Source: a virus. From it: 33,857 bases of DNA. The position numbers and the translations under genes are program-made. Below the pieces are notes generated by a model. It was not told the origin of the DNA. It was given only the letters and a program-made list of their open reading frames with translations, and made no database searches. Positions 22,417 to 31,380 of this stretch are shown in pieces. The DNA lies in the IMG/VR virus record IMGVR_UViG_3300025120_000254, positions 1 through 33,857 of that record. One strand, 5' to 3'. Each line of letters starts with the position of its first letter. Position 1 is the stretch's first letter.

Positions 22417-23904
22417 TTACGCTATGTCGTCCAGCTCTCTTCCACCCGCTGGTCTTGTGTATGGTTCGTGTGTTACAAAGCCTCCTACAGTTGTTTTTAC
22501 TTTTACTTTCTCGTAGTTGGGTTTTCCATTTAAAATAGGTTGTTGTGCGATTACATCTTGTTCTTTAGTTTCCTGTATTCCTACTTTGGTGCTTGTTGGT
22601 TGCAACCAACCAGGTCCCATGTTAGATCGTGGACCAACGGAGTTCAAATGAACTTGACCACCACTCGCCAAATCGATCCTCCCGTTTGCACTATGAAACT
22701 GTATACCTTTTGTGTGGGAGGTTATGCCGTCCCTGGCAAAGTTCCTTACACTCCCTTTCTGCGAGGCACTTAATATACCTGACTCTCCCATCACGTACAC
22801 ATACTTTTCTGCGTTAAGCACTACGTTTTCTTCAGCGGTAAATTTAATTTTCTTCCCTGCATGGAAGTTGATGTCATCATCTGCGTGTAGATTGAAATCT
22901 CCCTCTGCCCGTATGTCTATGCCCTTGTCCGAATATATGCTGATCTTGCCATTCTTGTCCATCTCTATGAATGCCTTTCCAGAACCATTGGCAAGATAAA
23001 CCACACCTTCAGTGTCGTGCATCAGCAGTTGATGTCCTGATGCCGTCCTCAATCTAGTCAGTTGGTTTGTGCCGTCCTCCGCACCGTCGTCCATGACGAA
23101 CGTGTGTCCTGTCTTCCTGGTAACATAATCCTGTGCTGTGGAATCTTTTGCTCCAACTTTCTCTTTTGTCGTTGTGGTGTCTTTCCTGCCTGGGGTGCTT
23201 ATACCAAACACCTGACTTGGCGTTTCCCTACGTGCCGAACTAGAAGTGTTCCCACGAATATCATCTGCACTCAATCCTTGTTCTAGTAATGTTTCTGCAA
23301 ATGGGTGTATTGGTTTTGGCAGTGAGTCGTAGTTGCCGTTCTGTAAGGCACCTTGCCTGTTCCTGTTTAGTTCTCCCGATGGAACATTGGTTGTACCATA
23401 TTTTGATTTTTTATCTTGTTGAAATCCTGCCTCTGGACCAGTAAATGTTCCATCCAGTGCGTCGTTGGTGTTGGTGCTGGACGCTATGCCTGGCGTCATG
23501 TGATTGGTGTAAGGCTCTTGCACACAACCTATCCAGTAGGCCTGCTCCATTTTACCTTCTGCAAATATTACTAGAACTTTTGTCTCCAGATCAGGTGGTA
23601 CAGCCCAGAAACCATAAGAGTGCTGTGAATCTTCAAAGCCTATTCCTGCTCCCTTGGCGTACTTGCCTCCCTTGGCGCCATAGAACGGTGCTAGGTATTC
23701 GCAAGTTATAAGTTGATTCTCTGATGGGTCGGATGTCTTTGCCAGACTAGGAATGTGCACCTTCAATCTGCCCATTCTTGCAGGGTCTATGTTACCCTTG
23801 ACTGTGCCGAGGTAAGGGCCGGGGTTCTGTCCCGTCCATGATTTGTCTCCTCCCGGAGCCTTGGCTGTGGAAGCATCTCCCTTTAGATAGTTGTGCAATG
23901 ACAT
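22417..23904 (-). CDS. gp5: Baseplate hub/central spike protein gp5, without visible lysozyme domain
   Basis: A 495-residue protein. Residues 30-130 form the OB-fold (PYLGTVKGNIDPARMGRLKV, then FWAVPPDLETKVLVIFAEG). Residues 265-400 are the beta-helical spike, with RKTGHTFVMDDG, TASGHQLLMHDTEG, and IYSDKGIDIRAEGDFNLHAD rungs like those of VgrG/gp5 proteins. In T4 gp5 a lysozyme domain lies between these parts. Here the linker (about 140-262) is low in hydrophobic residues and shows no lysozyme motif, so the spike probably punctures without peptidoglycan cutting by this chain. Its TAATG junction with the upstream hub gene suggests coupled translation. The OB-fold and spike assignment is firm. 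Confidence 0.9.
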   Translation of the reverse strand: MSLHNYLKGDASTAKAPGGDKSWTGQNPGPYLGTVKGNIDPARMGRLKVHIPSLAKTSDPSENQLITCEYLAPFYGAKGGKYAKGAGIGFEDSQHSYGFWAVPPDLETKVLVIFAEGKMEQAYWIGCVQEPYTNHMTPGIASSTNTNDALDGTFTGPEAGFQQDKKSKYGTTNVPSGELNRNRQGALQNGNYDSLPKPIHPFAETLLEQGLSADDIRGNTSSSARRETPSQVFGISTPGRKDTTTTKEKVGAKDSTAQDYVTRKTGHTFVMDDGAEDGTNQLTRLRTASGHQLLMHDTEGVVYLANGSGKAFIEMDKNGKISIYSDKGIDIRAEGDFNLHADDDINFHAGKKIKFTAEENVVLNAEKYVYVMGESGILSASQKGSVRNFARDGITSHTKGIQFHSANGRIDLASGGQVHLNSVGPRSNMGPGWLQPTSTKVGIQETKEQDVIAQQPILNGKPNYEKVKVKTTVGGFVTHEPYTRPAGGRELDDIA

Positions 23905-26171
23905 TAACTTATAAATCCTTTAATTTTATCTGTCACTTTATTTTTGAGCCTGTTAACATTTGATGATGCAAGATCAATAAATTTCTTCCCAATACTAGTT
24001 AAGTTCGATCTTATGTTCGTCAAATCTTTTGCACTGTAGTATTTTGTAAGTTCATTTCTTAGCACCACAGTTGGCACACCGTCCTTGGTAATCACACTAG
24101 TAGTAGGCACAGGATCAGATATTGGCATGCCTTGGTTGTTAAATCTGGTCATGTTAAGCACGTTTGTGTACTTGCCGTCAGTGAAATTGTGTTCCACCTG
24201 TACCACCCTGTACAGTCCGCTGAATGACGCTGACTGGTCTGCCTGCAGTTCATATACACCTGTCTGGTCATTGAGATCTGTGGGCATTCTGAAATTCAAG
24301 TTTATGATGGGCTCGGCCACATCGGTGTTGTAGCAACGCAAATCCGGATTCCAGATCCGGTCCCTGTTGCGTCTCCAGTAACTGATATCTGGGTCTGAAG
24401 CCTTGCCTGTGCCTTGTGCGAAATTCTTGGCGTTGAGTGGTATGAACTGCGACTGGCTGATCCAGGCTGGGTCTCCTAACACCTCCATCCTCACGTTCAC
24501 CATATCCGCCATAGGGTGTGTAAGTGCGTCAAGGAAAGAGTCCAACTGTGTTGGTGTTCCGCCGGTCTTACCGGTGCCTTCAGACTTTGCACTGTCCGGA
24601 TGAGATCTGGTCAAGAAGTCCTGATCTGTGAAATATTGAGTGGCATTGGTTGCTCCTGTGGCCTTGTCAGTAGCGTCAGCTATTGTGTTCTTACGATCGT
24701 CTGTATTCTCAAAATCCTTAAGCCTGCTCTGGAAGTAGGCAACCTTATAGTTGATGTCCAGGTCCAACACATCTATGTTTTCACCTGTGAATATGTAGTT
24801 GTATGTCTTGAACACGAAATTCTTGAAGTTCTGTCCTGTGCTCACGCCAGGTATGGCCAGAGAATAGGCATGCACTTTGTAGGGCTCCACATGAAAATTA
24901 ATTTTTTTTTGGTTCATGGCACGGATTTTGTCAAACTGTCCTGGGATCGGCTCAACGCTGGCCCTGATCTTGAAATAGTCGAAGTAGAAGTCTTGTGACT
25001 GGTCCGACACCGCCTGTGCTCCACCCTTAAACTGTGCCACGTTGAGAACCTTAGACACTTTCTGTTTCCATTGTTCAAATTTCTTACTAGTGTATTCAGG
25101 ATGGCCTTTCATGATCTCTTCGAGTATCTTAGTGATGGCGTTGCTGGAATTGATCTTCATGTAGTCAGGTGGAATCTCCTGAGTCCCTCCTACGTAAAAG
25201 CCTGCATCACTACCTGTCAAACTTTGTGAAGCCATTCCTGTCTGCTCAAGATTTTCCATAGGTAGCACGGCGTCTTTTATCCCTGTGCTACTATCATCGA
25301 ACGTGATAGTGTATATGTCCGGTTTCTCTACCTGCCCTTCGTTTTTCTCGTCTGTGTTCTGTTTGTTCAGCAGTTCCTCTAAGGCCCTGAACACGTCTGA
25401 CAACTTCCTGCCCACTGGTTGAAGTTGTCCTGCTGTCCTAGGATAATTGTGCCTGTTGACATACGCGAATTCGTTGTAAGGTATTGCCTTGACCGAATAC
25501 ACCGTGCCTGCCTGGGCAACATTCATCTGCATGTCCACTATTTTGATTGGTATCAAACGTTTCATAGTTTGCGAATCCTTGGTCGAAGCCACATTTCCTA
25601 GCTCGTCAAATCCTTTGAAATCTATTGTAAGTAGGAACGGAGCATCAAGGTGGTCTAGGAATCCGTTGTTAATGGCCGCCCCTCGTATCCTCTCCAGCAG
25701 TGTGATCCCGGCCGGCTCCACTATATCCATTGTGATCTGTGTTACTGACGTCAATCTCCTTTTATCGTTGAGCCCTGGTATGCTGTTCATAGACACATTC
25801 CTGATGTACAGATCTCTGTTACGTTGAAGCACAGTTCTGCTCTTCTCAACTGCACCCTGTAGCCTTTCATTATCTTCCAGTATTTTTTTGTCCTCTGGAC
25901 TCAGTGGTGCCCTATCTAAATTTTCTGTTGGACCTATCCCTGAACTTCTTAGTATGACATCGTGTGGTTTTGAATTTAACAATATTTTAGTGTTTGCTAG
26001 ATCGTCCCTGGACAAAGCACTGAGTGTGAACAACGCAGTGTACGAAGCGAATTGGTGCAGGATGTTTGGATCGTTTATGGTGGTGATGTATACGTCGTTG
26101 GTTTTATTTAGGGTAACTTTTCCTGTGATAGTTTCGCCAAAGTCAGGACCATTATATTGCGTTTCTGCCAT
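23904..26171 (-). CDS. Large baseplate hub structural protein (gp27/gpD-like by position)
   Basis: A 755-residue protein starting MAETQYNGPDFGETITGK. It lies between gp53 and gp5. The closing part (near residue 655: RVVQVEHNFTDGKYTNVLNM, then TRF) resembles the end of hub proteins of the gp27/gpD group, in which the last strand domain completes the hub barrel. Residues 165-250 (LLTIDFKGFDELGN, RLIPIKIVDMQMNVAQAGTV) also read as a beta barrel. T4 gp27 is only 391 residues, so most of this chain is extra. A role as the trimeric hub carrying the gp5 spike fits its place directly before gp5, but gp27 identity is not proven. The start has AGGG upstream and lies 3 bases after the gp53 stop. Confidence 0.72.
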   Translation of the reverse strand: MAETQYNGPDFGETITGKVTLNKTNDVYITTINDPNILHQFASYTALFTLSALSRDDLANTKILLNSKPHDVILRSSGIGPTENLDRAPLSPEDKKILEDNERLQGAVEKSRTVLQRNRDLYIRNVSMNSIPGLNDKRRLTSVTQITMDIVEPAGITLLERIRGAAINNGFLDHLDAPFLLTIDFKGFDELGNVASTKDSQTMKRLIPIKIVDMQMNVAQAGTVYSVKAIPYNEFAYVNRHNYPRTAGQLQPVGRKLSDVFRALEELLNKQNTDEKNEGQVEKPDIYTITFDDSSTGIKDAVLPMENLEQTGMASQSLTGSDAGFYVGGTQEIPPDYMKINSSNAITKILEEIMKGHPEYTSKKFEQWKQKVSKVLNVAQFKGGAQAVSDQSQDFYFDYFKIRASVEPIPGQFDKIRAMNQKKINFHVEPYKVHAYSLAIPGVSTGQNFKNFVFKTYNYIFTGENIDVLDLDINYKVAYFQSRLKDFENTDDRKNTIADATDKATGATNATQYFTDQDFLTRSHPDSAKSEGTGKTGGTPTQLDSFLDALTHPMADMVNVRMEVLGDPAWISQSQFIPLNAKNFAQGTGKASDPDISYWRRNRDRIWNPDLRCYNTDVAEPIINLNFRMPTDLNDQTGVYELQADQSASFSGLYRVVQVEHNFTDGKYTNVLNMTRFNNQGMPISDPVPTTSVITKDGVPTVVLRNELTKYYSAKDLTNIRSNLTSIGKKFIDLASSNVNRLKNKVTDKIKGFIS

Positions 26172-26174
26172 TGG

Positions 26175-26474
26175 TTATATCCCTAGGTCTTTGAGCAGGT
26201 TCTCTTTCTTTGGCAGTTGAACCGTAACTCCAGGTTTGAAGTCGTAGATGGGATCCTCTATCTGGTCTGGGTTACGCTGTGCGAACACCCACCAAAGTCT
26301 TGGTGAGCCGTATAAATCGTAGGCCAACAAATCAGGCCTGTACGCATACGTCCTTTCTATTGTGTAACTTTGGTCGTCCTGTTCGGCAGTCAGTGTCCTT
26401 GGATTTAAAATATCTAGGTAGTCTGCAATTTCACTTGTCTCGAAATAAGGTGATGTGTTTGAGTACTTGGCCAT
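26175..26474 (-). CDS. gp53: Baseplate wedge protein gp53
   Basis: A 99-residue protein with the gp53 signature YRPDLLAYDLYGSPRLWWVF, followed by AQRNPDQIEDPIYDFKPG and VQLPK. The short end domain resembles a LysM-type fold. gp53 clamps neighbouring wedges around gp6 and gp25. T4 gp53 is 196 residues; marine T4-like versions are commonly shorter, and this one is reduced to the core. The ATG overlaps the upstream gp48-like stop (TAATG) with GGAT upstream. Confidence 0.88.
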   Translation of the reverse strand: MAKYSNTSPYFETSEIADYLDILNPRTLTAEQDDQSYTIERTYAYRPDLLAYDLYGSPRLWWVFAQRNPDQIEDPIYDFKPGVTVQLPKKENLLKDLGI

Positions 26475-27304
26475 TAGATGAATCCTACCTCATTGCTCTT
26501 GCCGTTCAATTCTCCCCTGACAAATTTCTTCATTGAGAAGTTCTTGATCGAATCTCTGCTGTATATTGGAGTGACCAGCACTGATATGTTTGATAGTGTC
26601 GGCGCCCAGGTCTGTGATTCACCTTGTTCAGCAGAAAAGTCAAAACCAGCATCTGGTCCATTCAGTTCTCTGTAGGGTGTGTTGGTTTGTTTTGTAGAAA
26701 TATAATCTATGCCTGGTCTAAGTTCAACGTTGAATGTGTTTATGATCACAGGTACCTTGTTGAACATATGATCACCATATCCAAACAAGTGCATGATTGG
26801 TGGCGGATTTCCTTTGAGTCCTTCTATTCCTTGTTCGTTACCAAAGAACATCTTGGTCGCTGTCCTTAAAAAGTTTACAGTGGCCACCCAATGCTTGGCA
26901 TCCTCGGCATTCTGTACAGGATATTCTCCAATAATGTTCATTGAATCGACCTGTGAGTTTTGGTATGCCTGGTGTGGATAGTTACTGTGTACCTGATCCA
27001 TGGCATTGTAGTTGGCCGAATGCTGTATCACCACTGCTGGTGTCAAAGGCCAAAAAATACCTTTAGACGCTGACAAAGGTTTCATTATAGGATTGTTGTC
27101 AAAATCAAAGAACTTGGTCAACGGTCCATCCGGTACTTGCAATCTAACACGCCAGTCTGTCTTATCACTTCTTCCTGACCATTTTGCCCGGGCCTGCACT
27201 ATCCTGCTGTCGGACGAAATACCAGCACCCGTCAGCCTTCCCAGGGTTCTGTTGAATATGCCCTGTCCTACGTTCTTTATTATCCTGCCAAATTCATTTG
27301 CCAT
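26474..27304 (-). CDS. gp48: Baseplate tail-tube cap protein, gp48-like (gp54 family related)
   Basis: A 276-residue protein. After a basic N-terminus it has the pattern IFWPLTPAVVIQHSANYNAM, then NIIGEYPVQNAEDAKHWVAT, FLRTATKMFFG, PPPIMHLFGYG and VPVIINTFNVEL. This matches the tube-cap proteins of marine T4-like phages, usually annotated gp48. The protein sits on top of the hub and starts tail-tube polymerisation. gp54 has a related fold, so the exact T4 equivalent could be gp54. It is the first gene of the minus-strand structural block, with a GGGAAAG ribosome site before ATG 27304 and a TATAAATA late promoter 44 bases upstream. Confidence 0.82.
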   Translation of the reverse strand: MANEFGRIIKNVGQGIFNRTLGRLTGAGISSDSRIVQARAKWSGRSDKTDWRVRLQVPDGPLTKFFDFDNNPIMKPLSASKGIFWPLTPAVVIQHSANYNAMDQVHSNYPHQAYQNSQVDSMNIIGEYPVQNAEDAKHWVATVNFLRTATKMFFGNEQGIEGLKGNPPPIMHLFGYGDHMFNKVPVIINTFNVELRPGIDYISTKQTNTPYRELNGPDAGFDFSAEQGESQTWAPTLSNISVLVTPIYSRDSIKNFSMKKFVRGELNGKSNEVGFI

Positions 27305-27321
27305 TTTATGGTTGCTTTCCC

Positions 27322-27351
27322 TTGTAAAATTTCGTATACTTTAACTATATT
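27322..27351 (+). promoter_or_regulatory. Candidate sigma-70-like promoter for the gp55 operon
   Basis: TTGTAA and TATATT are separated by 18 bases on the plus strand, a fair but imperfect match to -35/-10 elements. The -10 overlaps the late octamer on the other strand, so the two directions could compete. A second TATAAAG box lies at 27429-27435, too close to the start to serve as a -10 with a normal leader. Confidence 0.3.
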
Positions 27352-27355
27352 TATA
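27348..27355 (-). promoter_or_regulatory. T4-type late promoter (TATAAATA) for the structural block
   Basis: The minus strand reads CCTATAAATATAG, holding the exact T4 late octamer TATAAATA. It lies 43 bases before the gp48-like ATG, at a distance giving a leader of about 35 bases. T4 late promoters need only this -10 element and are read by gp55-bound RNA polymerase. gp55 itself is encoded divergently about 90 bases away. Confidence 0.75.
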
Positions 27356-27445
27356 GGCATTATTCTAGGCACACTTAATTCACCATACGACACGATTCAA
27401 CCGGCCTGTTTGTGGTCACTCACATTAATATAAAGTAAAGGAATT

Positions 27446-28429
27446 ATGAAGAGAGTCAAGTACCTAAACAACAGAGATCTGCTGGCACAGATACACGCCA
27501 GCAAGAACACGTACTGTTCTTACGTCACACCCGAGGACGCACAATATGATTTGATAGTGCCCAATCTCAAGAAGGTCAACGCCAGTGCAGTGGCACAGGC
27601 ACGTAAGGCCAAGGCCAAACGCTTGACACAGGAGGCATGGGAGGAGGCCAAGGCCGCAGGACTTAAGAAGATCAAACTGGCGGACTACACTGTGTCGCCA
27701 AGGAAAATAGAAAAGACGGACCTCGTTTTCAGGGTCATGATGTTTGATCACGTGCCCATGGACGCCGAAAGAAAAAAGAATCCAAAGACCACAGCGGATC
27801 ATCATTCGAAAGTCAACTTCCCCCCTTTCCAACACTACAAGTTTGACAAGAAAGACAAATTGGTCTGTATTGGCAAATCACACTGGGTTGGTGGAATGAA
27901 CAACGGACACTTCTCTGTCGATCACGGCAAGATGACAAACCAGCTGGCCATGATGTATATGAAACTGTGTGAGAGATATGGTACGAGAGCAAACTGGAGA
28001 GGATACACCTACAATGACGAGATGCAATCACAGGCGCTGATGCAACTGTCACAGATTGGTCTGCAATTTGACGAATCAAAATCAGACAATCCTTTTGCAT
28101 ATTACACGGCGGCCATAACAAACAGTTTCACGAGGATACTGAACATAGAAAAGAAAAATCAAGCGATCAGAGATGACCTGCTGGAGTTCAATGGTATGAT
28201 GCCAAGTTTCACAAGACAGAACGAGAACGAGACGGCCGGTCCATCGTATCAGAAAAGGATGAAGACTGCACACGGCGATGTGCATGAGATCAACAAGACC
28301 GCCCTTAAGAAGTTGAACAAAACCCTGAAGAAAAAAGGCAAACTCGACGCAGATGATTTCGATGATGTCAAGTTCAAGAACAAAATAGATATGACCGATC
28401 ACAAACCAATTGTAAAAAAGAAATGGTAA
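27446..28429 (+). CDS. gp55: Late transcription sigma factor gp55, with long N-terminal extension
   Basis: A 327-residue protein. Residues about 160-245 match the sigma region 2-like core of gp55 (YTYNDEMQSQALMQLSQIGL, then FDESKSDNPFAYYTAAITNS and RILNIEKKNQAIRDDLL). gp55 replaces the host sigma factor and recognises the TATAAATA late promoter. T4 gp55 is 185 residues; here about 150 residues precede the core (LNNRDLLAQIHASKNTYCSY and an Ala/Lys-rich helix at 45-75). The basic end HKPIVKKKW does not look like the acidic/hydrophobic clamp-binding tail of T4 gp55. The ribosome site AAAGGAA is 2 bases before ATG 27446. First gene of the plus-strand operon, with gp47 3 bases downstream. Confidence 0.85.
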   Translation: MKRVKYLNNRDLLAQIHASKNTYCSYVTPEDAQYDLIVPNLKKVNASAVAQARKAKAKRLTQEAWEEAKAAGLKKIKLADYTVSPRKIEKTDLVFRVMMFDHVPMDAERKKNPKTTADHHSKVNFPPFQHYKFDKKDKLVCIGKSHWVGGMNNGHFSVDHGKMTNQLAMMYMKLCERYGTRANWRGYTYNDEMQSQALMQLSQIGLQFDESKSDNPFAYYTAAITNSFTRILNIEKKNQAIRDDLLEFNGMMPSFTRQNENETAGPSYQKRMKTAHGDVHEINKTALKKLNKTLKKKGKLDADDFDDVKFKNKIDMTDHKPIVKKKW

Positions 28430-28432
28430 TTA

Positions 28433-29455
28433 ATGGCATTCTTTAAGAAAGTCGCATGTTTCACCGACATACACTTCGGACTGAAGGGCAACAGTCGTAT
28501 ACACAACGACGACTGTGAGTCATTCGTACAATGGTTCATAGAACAGGCCAAAGCAGAAGGCTGTGAGACCTGTATATTCCTAGGCGATTGGCACCATCAT
28601 AGATCCGCAACAAACGTCTCCACGATGAACTACACAGTGTCCAACATGGAACGACTGGGTGCGGCATTTGAAAAAGTTTACGTGATAATGGGAAACCATG
28701 ATCTGTATTACAGAGATAAAAGGGAAATTAATTCAATGGAGTACATCAGGAACATACCAAACATACACATCGTGAATGAATGGTTAGTCGAAGATGATGT
28801 TGCTATAATCCCATGGATAGTGGAAGACGAATATAAAAAGATACAGAAAATGAAACAGAAGTATGTGTTTGGTCATTTCGAACTGCCGTACTTCAAAATG
28901 AACGCAATGGTCGAGATGCCCGATGTAGGTGGTATACAGACAGATCATTTTGCAGGATGTGGGAAGGTGTTCTCAGGACACTTCCACAAGAGACAGTACA
29001 TGAAGAACGTGACTTACATGGGTAATGCGTTCCCCCACAACTACGCAGATGCTTGGGACGATGACCGAGGCATGATGATACTGGAGTGGGGTGGTGAACC
29101 AAAGTTTGTGAACTGGCCAGACATGCCAAGATACATCACTATAAAAGTCTCGGAACTGCTAGAGGATCCGGACAAGTACCTGAAACCTAAAATGTATGTG
29201 AGGGTGACCCTGGACATAAAAATTTCATACGAAGAAGCAAACTTCGTGAGGGAAACATTCATAGACAAATACCAATTGAGGGAACTACAACTGATCCCAG
29301 AGCAGGTTGATAACGCACAACAACCGTTGGTAGAAGTACAGAAGTTTGACAGCGTTGATCAAATCGTTATCAAGCAGTTACAAGGGGTTGACTCAGAGGT
29401 GTACGACAAGAACATATTAACAGCAATTTACAACGATCTCGATGTCACGAATTAG
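28433..29455 (+). CDS. gp47: Recombination endonuclease subunit gp47 (Mre11/SbcD-like)
   Basis: A 340-residue protein, nearly the length of T4 gp47 (339). The calcineurin-type phosphoesterase motifs are all present: DIH (Asp12, His14), GDWHHH (51-56), GNHD (87-90), GHFE (147-150) and GHFH (182-185), which bind the two metal ions. With gp46 it forms the Mre11-Rad50-like complex that resects DNA ends for recombination-dependent replication and helps degrade host DNA. It starts 3 bases after the gp55 stop. The end overlaps a small gene by 14 bases. Function is firm. Confidence 0.95.
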   Translation: MAFFKKVACFTDIHFGLKGNSRIHNDDCESFVQWFIEQAKAEGCETCIFLGDWHHHRSATNVSTMNYTVSNMERLGAAFEKVYVIMGNHDLYYRDKREINSMEYIRNIPNIHIVNEWLVEDDVAIIPWIVEDEYKKIQKMKQKYVFGHFELPYFKMNAMVEMPDVGGIQTDHFAGCGKVFSGHFHKRQYMKNVTYMGNAFPHNYADAWDDDRGMMILEWGGEPKFVNWPDMPRYITIKVSELLEDPDKYLKPKMYVRVTLDIKISYEEANFVRETFIDKYQLRELQLIPEQVDNAQQPLVEVQKFDSVDQIVIKQLQGVDSEVYDKNILTAIYNDLDVTN

Positions 29456-29606
29456 TAAAAAAAAATTGATCAAAGTTCTTAAGGGTGATCTTGAGGAACC
29501 TGTAACCAAACAATCACTTTTGGATCAACTTGCAAAACCTGTAACCCAAGAAGAGTGGTTACGTGGATATAACGAATGGAAGAAGAAACAACTTGCTAAC
29601 AATTAA
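29442..29606 (+). CDS. Small hypothetical protein (54 aa) between gp47 and gp46
   Basis: This short frame starts at ATG 29442, 14 bases inside the end of gp47, and ends at TAA 29606, inside the beginning of gp46. The protein starts MSRISKKKLIKVLKGDLEEP and ends EWKKKQLANN. It is charged and probably helical, with no known motif. It fills the otherwise uncoded gap of over 100 bases between gp47 and gp46. T4 also keeps small genes (46.1, 46.2) at this place, but sequence likeness was not established. The ribosome site is poor, so expression would depend on coupling to gp47. Confidence 0.6.
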   Translation: MSRISKKKLIKVLKGDLEEPVTKQSLLDQLAKPVTQEEWLRGYNEWKKKQLANN

Positions 29607-31368
29607 AGAACTCACAGTAAAAAACTTCATGAGCGTGGGTAACCAGGCCCAGGCCATAGACTTCTCTAACAAGAGCCTAGTGTTGGTAATTGGTGAGAAC
29701 ATGGATCTAGGTGGTGATGATGCAGGTGCTAGGAATGGCACTGGTAAGACCACAATAATAAATGCACTATCCTATGTGTTCTTTGGTGAGGCGCTGACAA
29801 ACATCAGAAGAGATAACCTTGTGAACAAGACCAACGAGAAGGGAATGTTGGTCGGTGTGAAATTCATAAAGAACGGAATAACATACACAATAGAAAGAGG
29901 CAGAAAGCCACAAGTATTTAGATTCTATGCCAACGACATAGAACAAAAGACCGAAAGCAACGAAGCACAAGGCGAGAACAGAGAAACACAGGTAGAGATC
30001 AACAAACTGATGGGAATGACACATTCAATGTTCAAGAACATCATAGCACTGAACACGTACACACAGCCGTTCTTGTCAACTAAACAAGCAGAACAACGAG
30101 AAATTATCGAACAGTTACTTGGTATAACTTTGCTTTCACAAAAAGCAGATCTGTTAAGAGAAAAACAAAAAGCAACCAAACAGTTGCTCACAGAAGAAAA
30201 ATTAATGATAGATGCCAAAGTCGTATCAAATGCAAAAATACAGGAATCGATAGAAAGTTTAAAAATAAGATCCAATGCTTGGACAAAGCAAAAACAGGAC
30301 GACGTAAAAAGTTTCCAAGAAGCAATAGCAGAGCTGGAAAAAGTGGACAGTGAGATAGAGATTGCCAAACACAAGAAATTACGGAAACACAACGAGATGC
30401 AGACAGCGTTGAGAAGCCTTGAAAAAGAAAAAGCATATCATGAAAATTCGTTGACCAAAGCGGAAACTACAGTGGATAAAACTGAAAAAGACCTAGAATA
30501 CGCAGGACAGCAAAGGTGTCCAACCTGTGAACAAGAACTGCATGACGACAAGCACGAACACTTGGTTGGGAAATTGAAAACACAACTGTCGGAATCAAAA
30601 GAGTACGTTGCAAAACTAAAGTCAGATCTCGCAAAAATACAAGAGGGCATAGACGAAGTCGGGGACTTAGGACAACTGCCAGACACATACTATGACACAA
30701 TCGACGAAGCGTACAATCATAAAGGTTCGCTACAGGATCTCATGAGACAGCTGGCACAGACCGAGAAGAAAGAGGACACGTATGCAGAACAGATTGAGGA
30801 AATGAAAAAGTCAGCTATACAAGAAGTAGATTACGAGAAAGCCAACGAGCTAGAAGACTTGCACAGGCACCAAGAATTTTTGTACAAACTTTTGACAGCA
30901 AAGGACTCATTCATAAGAACAAGGATCATAGAACAGAACTTGACATACTTGAATCAGAGGCTGGCATACTTCTTGGGCAAGGTGAAACTGCCACACACAG
31001 TGACTTTCCAATCGGACTTGAGTGTGCGTATCGAGGAACTGGGCAGAGAACTAGATTTCGATAATCTAAGCAGAGGTGAGAGAAATAGATTGATTTTAAG
31101 TTTAAGTTGGGCATTCAGAGATGTATGGGAAAGCCTTTATCAACAGATCAACTTGCTGTTCATAGACGAGCTCGTGGATGCTGGTATGGACATATCCGGT
31201 GTTGAGAGTTCAATGGCCGTGCTTAAAGACATGAGCAGGACACAAAAGAAGAACATATTCCTGATCTCCCACAAAGATGAGTTGGTAAGCAGGGTGAATA
31301 GTGTACTAAAAGTGGTAAAAGAGAATGGCTTTACCAATTACGCAAATGATGTAGATATCATCGTATAA
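29593..31368 (+). CDS. gp46: Recombination endonuclease subunit gp46 (Rad50/SbcC-like ATPase)
   Basis: With the TTG start at 29593 the protein has 591 residues and begins (M)LTIKELTVKNFMSVG, the usual family start. A GTG at 29563 would add 10 residues but overlap the small gene by 44 bases instead of 14. Visible parts: Walker A GARNGTGKTT (45-54), a coiled coil with the zinc hook CPTC (309-312), the ABC signature LSRGER (492-497), Walker B LLFIDE (521-526) and the switch ISHKDE. It is the ATPase partner of gp47 in DNA end processing. GGAAGAAG precedes the TTG start. Function is firm; the start is uncertain. Confidence 0.93.
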   Translation: MLTIKELTVKNFMSVGNQAQAIDFSNKSLVLVIGENMDLGGDDAGARNGTGKTTIINALSYVFFGEALTNIRRDNLVNKTNEKGMLVGVKFIKNGITYTIERGRKPQVFRFYANDIEQKTESNEAQGENRETQVEINKLMGMTHSMFKNIIALNTYTQPFLSTKQAEQREIIEQLLGITLLSQKADLLREKQKATKQLLTEEKLMIDAKVVSNAKIQESIESLKIRSNAWTKQKQDDVKSFQEAIAELEKVDSEIEIAKHKKLRKHNEMQTALRSLEKEKAYHENSLTKAETTVDKTEKDLEYAGQQRCPTCEQELHDDKHEHLVGKLKTQLSESKEYVAKLKSDLAKIQEGIDEVGDLGQLPDTYYDTIDEAYNHKGSLQDLMRQLAQTEKKEDTYAEQIEEMKKSAIQEVDYEKANELEDLHRHQEFLYKLLTAKDSFIRTRIIEQNLTYLNQRLAYFLGKVKLPHTVTFQSDLSVRIEELGRELDFDNLSRGERNRLILSLSWAFRDVWESLYQQINLLFIDELVDAGMDISGVESSMAVLKDMSRTQKKNIFLISHKDELVSRVNSVLKVVKENGFTNYANDVDIIV

Positions 31369-31380
31369 TTAGGTGTATGT

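Noticed and set aside
29925-30392. Minus-strand open frame opposite gp46
   Set aside because: Antisense of the gp46 coiled coil; Ser/Cys/Phe/Leu-rich shadow with no start signal.
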